From: Oscheius sp. JU75
Lineage: Eukaryota; Nematoda; Chromadorea; Rhabditida; Rhabditidae
Length of the DNA: 64,000 nt
Reading direction: 5' to 3'
Assembly (NCBI GenBank): GCA_037178855.1
Contig: JASJZC010000001.1
Span: forward strand, 8,680,001 to 8,744,000
Shown here: in pieces, positions 54,705-64,000 of the stretch
How positions within the stretch are numbered: position 1 is the first letter of the stretch
Layout: the number at the start of each line of letters is the position of its first letter
The notes under the pieces: generated by a model
What the model saw: only the letters and a program-made list of their open reading frames with translations
Told to the model about the DNA's origin: nothing
Databases searched by the model: none
Translations under genes and position numbers: made by a program

Positions 54705-56507
54705 TCAGAAGCTACCCGTTCCACAATGTTGTGGCCCGACATTGAGAGGATCCAGAGGTTCGACAAGTGCTCTCTGGAGAACATCTACCCAGCAGTCGAA
54801 GCTCTGAACAAAATATTTGTTTGATTTGTATTCTTATACCTTAATTCCTCCGTGTTTCTTAAAATTGTCACCAATCCATGTTCTGTTGTAGTAAGAAGAC
54901 TCGTAATTTACTCCCTGGTCTGCTAGAATCGTAGCTATCAGCAGGGGCTTTTTCTTGTCAGGACGCTCTTTGGCGGCCAGATGAAGAGCAGCTACAAAGT
55001 TAACACCAGTGCTTGGTCCGCCGGACAGACCCTGAAGCTTGACTGTGGCATTGGTATCATCATACCTGATTTCTCAGCACTGTCATTCCCGCTGTTGAGG
55101 CGAGGTCCGGTATTTTCAGAACTCTATCAATCACTCCAGCGTCAAGACTGGTAGTCTCGCCATGCTTGGCAGGTCCCATAGGCCCATAGCCAATTCCTGC
55201 CATTCCAGGATTCTGCCACTGAGCAGAACCGGACTCGTTTGTGAATCTTAAAAAATTTCAAAATCAACTATATCTGCTTACAAATGATGACGAACATAGT
55301 CGAAGTAAATGGAAAATTGGGTGTCCGCGAGCACGATCTCGGTTTCGAAGCCATACTTTCGGACATAGCGACCGACTGAGGATATTGTTCCACCTGTGAC
55401 AAAGAACTGGCAGAGAGGGACAGAACCGTACCTGTTCCAGCTGCATGAACAAACATTTGTGGGATTTTCTTCGAGTCTGTAGTGTAGCCTCTAAGTTGAA
55501 GCAGCAACTCATGGAAGAGATTCGCCGATTCCAGTCGATAGTTTCCAGCTGAATGATCTTTTCTGCCAAATCGAATGCCTCTCACATTCATGAAAGTCTT
55601 CAGCCCTGTCAGCATTTCCGAATTGATTCATGAAGAAGCCACCATTCTCATCGGCTAGTTCCTTGGCCTTCTTCAGCCTAAAAACCTTTTTAAAGCCCTA
55701 TGATATTCTTTACCTTTCAGAAATTGGTACCCTAAAAACTGTGCCGCCGTGTTCTTCGATATGAAGCTGTTTGATTGGCTCTAAGGTGTCCGGACACTGA
55801 AAAGGGAGTATATTTTTTCTTTATTTAAAACAAGCCTGAAAGTATGAGCAGTCCTATTAAACAGTCTGAGATGGAAGAGGAAATGTTAAGACAACTTACA
55901 ATGGCAGTGAAATTGACACCTACGAGCTTGCACATGTAGGCGAGAGAGTTGGCAGTGTTTCCAGATGAGGCTTCAAACACTGGAGTCCCTATACCAAATT
56001 GCGAGGAGTATAACTGTCAAACCTTCAAGAATCTTTCCTTCTCTCAGAGCCCACATCATGAGCATGAGGGCGTAGCGATGTTTCAAGCTGCCAGTTCTGG
56101 TGCTTGACTCATCTTTGAAGACGATCTCCACGTCCGGTCGAGCAGGATACTAAGTAAGTGTTTTTTTAATGAAGGATCCATACCTTCAGCCATACTAGTG
56201 GTGTATGATTCATTTCAAGTCGCTCCTGCCACAACTTCCCGATCGCTGCCTTCGCCCATGTTCTGTCCTCTAAAATCGTCTACAGCAAATAATTGTCAAT
56301 GGCTTTCGATGCCGGTTAGCATGCGCCGCTTATAATGAGTTACAAAATATCAGAAATGTTTTAAACAATTCCATTAATAAGTTTGCACATTTTTGGGTTG
56401 GTATTGTGTACCTCAAACTGACCTGTCAATTCATCGCTAGGTGCCAAAGAAAGGCGAGTCGGAAGACCTGTACAGACTTGGAGAAGACTCAGAAGGAGCC
56501 ACAGCAT
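54705..56507 (-). CDS. Secreted PLP-dependent enzyme, cysteine synthase superfamily
   Basis: Eleven exons: 56507-56412, 56279-56184, 56149-56023, 55988-55900, 55796-55714, 55677-55586, 55548-55432, 55393-55282, 55246-55066, 55031-54840 and 54803-54705 (427 aa). A signal peptide (MLWLLLSLLQVCTGLP) precedes a fold-type II PLP enzyme domain. The PLP Lys is expected at Lys87 (TRTGSLKHR); the substrate loop is ASSGNTANS and a phosphate-binding loop is AAGTGGTISS. This resembles nematode putative PLP proteins with a signal peptide rather than cytosolic CBS/cysteine synthase. I cannot name the substrate or reaction. The extra tail SFDCWVDVLQ... is specific to this group or to this model. GTTTCAG lies 4 bases before the ATG. 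Confidence 0.9.
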
Positions 56508-57598
56508 GGTGCTGAAACGTCACTGCTACTAGAAGAGTCCGCAACAGGTCTTTGATCACTCACTGAGGGACGATGTTATCGTGCGGAACTGGCAAAGAGA
56601 GAACGAGGTGAGACTCAACAAAAGGTTATGAGACTTGTTTTCCAGGGGGCTAGTGGAAGTTTGAAGAGTCAATATTTTGTAGGGGAGAAGTAGATTGCTT
56701 TGAGAGAGAAGAAACATTGGTGTAGTTTTTTGAAGTCTCGATTATTCTGTACTTGCATTGAGCAATACCAATGAGAAACACTTTCTGAAAAAGGGCTTCA
56801 AAAGTCGTCTCCTGAACTACAAGCTGCCAAATACAGCTCTCGCTACCACCATTCTATCTCTGTCAAGAATTCATACTCTCTTTTGAGCTCTTTTGAACCG
56901 GTTCTGTACAAACTACTACTAAAGAAGCGAGAAAAATATTGATTAGTTTCAGTTTGCATTGGCGGCTGTGCTGCTTTATAGTAACAAAAGACTCCCAGTG
57001 GCTTCACTACGCAAAAGAAAATTACTAGAGCGCATCCAAAGTTGACTTGCCAACCAATATTGGCACTAACTTTTTCTGTACAACACAACTTCTGGACAGC
57101 ATAACTTGCTCACCTTTGGCTCGTGGTGACGTACGGACACCATTGCGCTTCGTAGAGAGATGATTCCCAAATGTGTCTGAGCATTTGCTTAAATACAGAG
57201 CTTCATTTTTTCCAGGCCTATTCTCACTCGTATTTTTTTCAGTCTTTTTACCTCACTTTTTTCCAATTCCCTTTCAACCATCGGTCTCTCTAGTTGCATT
57301 TCACTCTGACCTCTAGCCTCTTTAATGGCAAAATGTGTAAAAAACCAATGACGTGTTAGTCCCGTCGCATCATTTTATAGTTTGTATCCTTATAGAAATT
57401 TATTTATGTGTATAGAACAATGAACAAGTAGTATGTACAACCGGACTAGACTCTTATCAGACTTTGGAATTAATATAATTCACCGGTAAAATTTACAGCG
57501 GGGGATTTAACCGAATATCGGTCACTGGAATCATCAATAGAGTTTCTCACATTTTTTGAGGTACCCGGAAAGACGAGCTAAGTACAAGAGTTGGGTGA
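56508..57598. other. Spacer between PLP enzyme and nuclear receptor
   Basis: About 1.1 kb with no supported exon; contains a family D repeat at 56940-57190. Confidence 0.5.
56940..57190 (+). repeat. Dispersed repeat family D
   Basis: GGCGGCTGTGCTGC, GTTGACTTGCCAACCAATAT, GGCTCGTGGTGACGTACGGA and CACCATTGCGCTTCGTAGAG, in the same order as the copies at 45730 and 63350. Confidence 0.75.
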
Positions 57599-59967
57599 TT
57601 AGAAGTTTTTGTAGCTGTGCTCCAGAATGTCGTCGGACCAGCTCTCCCAGTCCACGATGTGAAGGATATCGTTCAGCTGGATGTTGTCACTTGTCAAGTA
57701 GACAAGTTGCTGAAAATGCTATTTTGATTCTTTGTGTCTCACCCGTACTCTCTAGAATTTTGTGTGTTTTTGTTATTAGCCAAAAAATGTAAAACTCTCT
57801 GCTAAGTTTTATGAATATTCTAGCCCCTTACCGTGGTTGCCGACAGTAGAATCATCATTTTGCCGATCCGGACCGCTATCTGGGCATTGGTCAAAGAATG
57901 ATCTCTTCTCTTGATATGTTGTTGGAGCATGCCTACGAAACGTTGACTCATCTTCCGAATGTGTTCCTTCCCACTCGGGCTCAGATCGACCAGTTCCTCG
58001 GAGAAAATGATCACAGCCAGCATGATCGCCTTCTCCGTATCGTCCAGATTCAGTTCCTTGATCGGATCCGCCAATGTGGTCACCATCCGCTGCGAGCAAT
58101 TCCTGACGTCGGGGATGCATTGAAGGTGCTCCTTAGCGGGGAAGTACGACCCATTCGCGTAGGCAACACCATCGCAGCCGGCCTCAACCGACCAGGAGGC
58201 CAGAAGCCACCAGTAAAACGGGCCAAAACGATTTTTGGCTATCAAAATCTGGTCATTGATGTCCATGTAGTTGAACTCTTGGAGCGAATGCAGCCAGTCG
58301 GCAAAGATGACAAAGTTCCGTCGCCAGTCCTGCAGCACATCCTTCATCGTGGCCACTCGCTCTGCGGTAATCTTTAAAGGACTGCGACTGGATATCAGGA
58401 CCGGATTGAAGAAGGCATTCACGAAGGTTATACTGGAAGTTGCAGAAGGCATTTTGCTCTCGTGCTCCGAGTCGACACGGTTCAGGACATCCTTGTGCAT
58501 CAGAACCAGCTGGTCGGCCGCGCTAAAAACATTTTTTTTATGCCATCAGCCAATTTCTCTACCTAAGAAGGTCCATTTCAGGAGAGGGAAGTTCATGCTT
58601 GATCTGAGGTCCGAGATCTGTCTGTATTTCTACAGTACACTTCTCGGGCGACGGCACATCGAAGTCCTCTCCATCCTCATCCATCACCGGTTCACTTGCT
58701 CCTCTCTCGCGCTCAGATTGAACTGCTGAAAAGATAGTTTCTACTAAGCTGGTGCTTTAGGTCAGGATTTTTATTTTATAGAATATTCAAAAACTCTAAA
58801 CTGCCGTCTTGTGCTCAACACCTTCTGTACACCAGCTCCAGACATCGACACTGCTCGAGATCACAAATCCTCCCCCGAACGGTCTTTAATCCTCCTCAAT
58901 CTCGGTTAACTTTTCACGGGGGCTATTGTTTGTCCTTCCTGGCTAATTTTAGTATCTTGCGAGAGGCCAAGTAAATAGCGGAAGTGTGTCTGACGCCCTT
59001 GTACTCACCTCTCGGATTCATGCCGGCCAAGAAGCACTGCTTTAGACGACAAGCCCTGCAGACATTTCGATGTTCCTTGGCTATGGAGCAGTGTCCATCG
59101 AAGCGACAGAGATACTGTCGATTGTTCCAGACGCTTCGGCGGAAGAATCCTTTACATCCTGAATTTCCAACGTTTTTGTTAGTTAAGTTTCATTTACCAT
59201 TACATGCGTTCACGCCATAGTGCTTGCCGAAAGCCTGAAAGATTTTTGGTAGATTTGTCGATATTGTTTACTCTAGAATGTGATTTGTAGTCTGAGAGGA
59301 CACAGTTTGGTCTCTGCAAACCTGCAGAGCGTGGGGGAAAGGACATTGAACCCGAAAGGAGAAACTTCTAGAAGCAACAGATAGAGGAAATGATATACTC
59401 TCCCGAAAGTTTGAGAACTGTAAACACCGCGACATTCTTAAATGTAACGTATTTAAAACTACCACCATTCAAGTACAGGACATAAAGTTTCAGAACTGTG
59501 GGGACAATACAAGAGGGGATCTCTCTGGCTCGCGAGAGAGTTCGAGTGGTACTGTATATGCCATGTTTTGTTCGAGCCGCAAATTCATATATCAGACTCG
59601 ACGCTTATCGAATAGCTAACCTGATCACCGCAGACGACACAGATCAGATTCTGTGTGCTGTTCTTCCTCCGGCCTCTGGTAGCTGCTACCGGTGGATCGC
59701 TGCTGCTGCCCTGTAACAGTTGCATGCTGAGTGACCGTCCGACTGACCACGCCCCCTTACCTGTCTGTGTTGCATGAACTGTGCCTGCTGTGTCAGATGA
59801 TGATTATGGTGGTGCTGGGCCGCTACTCCTGGATGATGGGCTGTCGGTAAAGTCAGAGGAATCAGGGGATTGTTCAGGACGGACGAGCGGATGATGTCAT
59901 CCAGGGTGGTGGCCGCGACATCGTGGAAAATATCGGTGTGGTCGAGTGTGGCCAATTGGGAGAACAT
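57599..59967 (-). CDS. Nuclear hormone receptor, HNF4-like
   Basis: Seven exons: 59967-59761, 59710-59621, 59234-59198, 59158-59009, 58725-58563, 58522-57832 and 57709-57599 (482 aa). A His/Gln-rich N-terminal region ([12 protein letters not shown]) precedes the zinc-finger DNA-binding domain (about Cys93 to Met158) with [20 protein letters not shown] and [10 protein letters not shown]; the cysteines of both fingers are present. An acidic hinge leads to a ligand-binding domain (about 255-482) with [20 protein letters not shown] in the helix 3-5 signature. The P-box CNGCKG and the LBD are those of the expanded HNF4-related nematode receptors, which often govern metabolism. The start is the first in-frame Met after CTTTCAG; further 5' exons are possible. 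Confidence 0.94.
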
Positions 59968-62900
59968 TTGCTGAAAGGTCGGGTTAGAAGTGGGTTGACT
60001 CTTGGAGACAGAGAGACAGATCAAAGTCGGGAAAGGCTAATTGAATTACCGGCTTGGTAACAAACAAGAGACAATATTGTCTGCGTGGCTGTCATGTCTC
60101 TTCTAATGACAAGATACCGTAATCTAGACACGTGGCTAACATTCTAGATGGATACATGCCTCTAACTTGGCAATTCTAAAGACGTACAGTTATCAATGGG
60201 ATCGCCTTGGTGAAGTGGCAGGATAAGCTAGCATCAATCTATAAGGGTATAAGAGTCCTAAGGTCGATCCCCAGCTCAGTCCAACCAAGGCTATTCCTCT
60301 CGAAGCTGACCATTGAGTATAGGAGGTCATAGTAAAGATCGGGCAACTTTTAAATGTTTATGTTCCTGTTGCTTGTCTCCTTAGATAGCTAGCACGCACA
60401 AGCTGGAAGTCGGGAGATACTTTAACTACTTTACATTAAAGGACTTTACATTAAAGTAGCACAAAGAACTGTCGCATATATACTTTCATGGTCTCATGAA
60501 CACTCGGATAGTACTGTCGGTAAACGTGATTGCGATGTCTACAGTATAATCTCGAAATAAAGCACCTCCTTCAGCAGTAGCATGCCCACACAAAAAGTTA
60601 TATATGGGACTCGCTACTGTTATCAAAGATAAAAACTACGGTAGTTATCAAAGTACCTCCAAAAGAACAAACTAGGTTACGGTAGCTGGGCGTCAAAATG
60701 TTTTGAAACCATCCCCTAACCATATATGTAGCCTTCTCTCTGCGTAAAGATTACACAGCAATCCTGTTCTACGAACCCTATTGTTGTTTTTGGGCCGACC
60801 CACGTGACCTGAACTTCAAAAACTGCCACCATATTCGGAAACAACGAAAACTATTTTTAACTGTGTGCAAATTGTGCAAAGGATGGTAGTAAACAGTGGG
60901 GGCAAAAGCAAAAGATTGCAAACCTTTGAAGGAGTCAAAAGTTCGTCGGCAACGTCAATCATAATTAGAAAATCGTACTTTCATGAGAAGCAATTATTGC
61001 TGCGCCTGCAGAGGTGTCACCCGGCAAAATAAAGTTTATATACGCTAGTTCTGTGTTCAACTAAACGACTTTTAAAGTAGAATAGAAGATGACATGGTAC
61101 GGGAGAGAACTAGATTTGGATAGCTGCAAATAGTTGGTGAGCATCCCTCCTCCCCCACTTGTGGTGGGGGATACTCACCTAACTACTCATCAGGTCTTAT
61201 AGTTCATTTTCGAACTCTGGCGTGTAAAGAAGATCAAAGTCTACAATTTCGCAGAACATTACTAAATTATAACTATACTTCTTGAGTTTTTTGAGGCCGC
61301 TTACAGGGTAATGTTCAAGCGCGCTCGTACTGTCTCGACGGGTCAGCTCACTACTGAGCGAGTTGGTATGGGTATGAGTAGTCTTGCAAAAACTATATGT
61401 AGCTAAAATTGCTTGAGAGAATTTGTCACGTTCAAGCACGCCAAGGGTTTCCCCCAACCAATGGAAGGGGTCAATTAGTCGACACATCAGGTTCCAAGAA
61501 AAAGACCTCATTTAATAACACTCGCTGCTTTTGCCTCTGATATTTGAACCTAGCTGAACATATTCAAAAACTGATGGGCTCAAAACGAGGAAAACCTTGT
61601 CCCCAGTTTTTGAGCTGTGCTTTCGGAATTCTGCACAATTTAGAGGCGGCAGAAAAGCTACTATGTGATCTTCTGAGATTGATTTGGATTTTTGAAGAGG
61701 ACAGAGAGGTAAAGGAAGAGTCTGCGTCCGTGTACCTTAACAGTTGTAGGTTAATTTCCGCCTCTTATAGGAAATTAACACTGCCGAAAGGAAATTGGTT
61801 GATAGGTACTATACCTCCCGACAAATAATAGGTAGTCAGTAGTTCGTTTAGAATCAGAGCAGAAGTGGTACTGTATGAAAACAGCCATTTCAAAATAGAG
61901 AAGGGTAATGGATAGTGACAACAATTGACGTCAGAACCCACAGTTCGCCGACTGAACCTGCGTTAAAGAGACCCGACCCGGACTGGAAATAGAAAGACCT
62001 GCTGAAAGATCGTCTCAGGACCATGTAAAGTCAATCAAGGTATCCAGTCGATGTTAGTATGCAAGTAATTAGGAAGACAGTTCATCTTTTTAAACAATCC
62101 TGGAAGAATCAACCTTGATAGGTATTTAAAACGTAAGCTACTTTCTCACAATTAGTTAGTTCGTTTGTAGGAAGATTAATCCAGTTACTGATCCATAACA
62201 GATCATAAAGCAGTGTACTATTAAAAGTCAAGATGCAAGAGAGGTCAAAAATCAAAATTTGAAAGAGTGACGGAGTGAGCCCGGTTTCTACAGGAACAAT
62301 TTAAGTTGAAAAGATTCTAGGCATCAAAAAAAGGAATGGACAAGAGTTTTGAGTCTTCAGTCTGGACACAGTTTAGGATAGCGAGCATCGAAATCTTCAT
62401 TGTGTCGGTTTTGCCTTAAAATTGTGCCAATAAAAATTAGGATATGTAATTTTGAGGAGAGGGACAGAGATCTCAATTAGCAGAAGGTGTTTGGTCGGAG
62501 AAGCCTCATTAATCCGAGGTCTCTCTCTGTGGGGAAAAGGTGATAAAGGGGGCATTTATCTCCTGTACAGCCTCGTACATCCGAATTTAGGAATAGGAAG
62601 TTTTAGGCCTCTCTTATCAGCGGTCTACAGACTCTTCCAGGGTGACATTCCCTCTTCAGACTCAATAATCGTCACCCGACTCGAAGGACAGCAAAATAGG
62701 TAAGAGAGGGAGAGACAGATAACAATCAGCTCCAACACCTGGCCTCTCTCCAATCCTATCAGAAAGTGAGGGGGAAAGCCCGAGCTCTCTATTTGCCCAA
62801 GCGTCCCATCTGATTTTTCAAAAACGCGGCTTTTATTGCTCTCCCAGCCATGGGGCACATTATGTGTTCGGAGCGGGATACTTTTAAAAGTCACAGACAG

Positions 62901-64000
62901 AATTATCAATCGACTCCCGAGCCGGTTAGGGGGGATGATAAGGAAGCCGAGAGACAGACTGATCATCTGGCAGTCATCTTTTTTCGATAGGGTAATGCGG
63001 TCAAATAGTTTTGGCAAGGAATCGGCTTATGATCCTCGAACAAAAATACAGCAAGCGAATTTAATGTTATTCTTGGCCAGACAATTGGTAGTTAAGGATT
63101 GTTTCCGTTCAATCACTGATAAATTGTATAGTCTAAGCTTTTAGCTTTGGGACTGCGATAGACCAGATTGTGAATGGTTATAGTGAACCGACTGACAGAG
63201 TGACTCTGTAGAAAACAAGGAAAGAAAGTCAATAAGATGAAACAGTAAAACGCGCAGTCAGTCGTACATAAAATTGGTCGAGACCTGTTAACAGTTGTTC
63301 TTTTGCACTTCACGGAAAGCGCTGTTCATTAGCCACAGATTCATAAAAGTACTAGTAATTACTTGCTGCTAGTTCGTGGCCACGGACAAACAAACAAACA
63401 GAGTCCACCACAGAAGCCATTGCGCTTTGCATAGTAGAGATACCCAAAAGTCTTTGTGTGTCTGTCTAAAGCCTTAATTGGCAATTTGTAACAGGTATTT
63501 TGTGACATCAATAACTATTTGCAAGTCAAGTGTATTCAAGTCAGAAAGGGACTTTGAGAAAAACACTGCTTCTGTCATGGTAGCTCGACTAGAGGAAAAT
63601 AAGTGGACAGGATTAAGCGGGAGGTGAGGTTGACAGGAGGAAACAGAAACAGCGCCGGGTTCAAAGAAACGGGGTTTTAACTGCCACTGAGCTCCTAAGG
63701 CGATAGCATCACTTGTTGCAAGATACTTATTCTGAGTTTCACTAACAAAAGTTTTTTTTAAGATATTTATATTTGCAATAAGTGGCTAGAAGAAAGTGCG
63801 TTCCGTGTAGTACAAAAGAACCAACAGTTTTTGACATTAAAACACAGAGTGCTCGGAAATGGCGGACGGTCAAAATAATACAGGGTTTGAGAGTCAGCTT
63901 GGCCAGATTTTCTCAACCAGAGCAACTCTACAGTTTGATTTTTTGACAGTAGCTTAATTGACAAGCTAGTTTTGATAACTGCTCGTTTAAACTTCTTGGT
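59968..64000. other. Intergenic region at window end
   Basis: 4 kb upstream of the nuclear receptor with no supported exon. Open frames at 61544-61828, 62452-62703 and 62625-63017 (-) lack domains or splice context. It holds a partial hairpin-repeat copy (about 61227-61262) and a long family D repeat (63350-63710). Confidence 0.55.
63350..63710 (+). repeat. Dispersed repeat family D, longest copy
   Basis: Spans the 5' part shared with 45730 and 57110 (GAAGCCATTGCGCTTTGC) and the 3' part shared with 37285-37555 (GTCATGGTAGCTCGACTAGA ... GGAAACAGAAACAGCGCC). It links the two halves of the family. Confidence 0.75.

Noticed and set aside
61544-61828. 94-codon + strand open frame
   Set aside because: The translation looks plausible in composition but has no recognisable domain, and I found no partner exon. 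Kept as unsupported.

Overview
This is animal nuclear DNA, almost certainly from a nematode of the Rhabditida. It is not bacterial. Genes are split by many short introns (often 33-60 bases) with GT...TTTCAG-type borders. Several start codons lie 0-7 bases after a TTTCAG-like acceptor, as expected for spliced-leader trans-splicing. The protein set is also nematode-like: an HNF4-type nuclear receptor, a CLIC protein of the EXC-4 type, an F-box/FBA-like protein, a secreted PLP enzyme of the cysteine-synthase superfamily, paraoxonase-like proteins and CUB-repeat membrane proteins. I cannot name the genus from sequence alone.

All gene models were built by hand from reading frames, splice sites and remembered family alignments. 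For each multi-exon model the exon phases were checked to add up to an open frame.

Layout, left to right:
0-2.9 kb: intergenic, with a foldback element.
2.9-5.6 kb: an orphan gene (-), a CD164-like sialomucin (+) and an ER FKBP/EF-hand protein (-).
6.4-7.8 kb: a peroxisomal CoA-diphosphatase (-).
10.5-12 kb: an SHB-like SH2 adaptor (+).
13.5-16 kb: bifunctional CoA synthase (+).
16.2-20.5 kb: nuclear cap-binding protein 1 (-).
21-26.4 kb: CUB protein 1 and paraoxonase-like A, both (-) and only 161 bases apart.
27.1-28.7 kb: diphthamide synthase DPH6 (-).
29-30.7 kb: akirin (-).
31.7-32.8 kb: F-box protein (+).
33.3-36.2 kb: paraoxonase-like B (+) and C (-), convergent.
36.6-38.9 kb: EXC-4/CLIC (-).
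42.4-46.5 kb: CUB protein 2 (-).
47.5-49.7 kb: zyxin (-).
54.7-56.5 kb: secreted PLP enzyme (-).
57.6-60 kb: nuclear receptor (-).
60-64 kb: intergenic.

Two genes concern CoA turnover: COASY makes CoA and the Nudix enzyme cleaves it in peroxisomes. The most unusual part is 21-46 kb. It interleaves three paraoxonase paralogs, one of which appears to have lost all its calcium and catalytic residues, with two paralogous multi-CUB type I membrane proteins. Introns and intergenic DNA carry several repeat families: tRNA-derived SINE-like copies, a palindromic hairpin of about 50 bases, long inverted-repeat elements, and a dispersed repeat of 170-470 bases.
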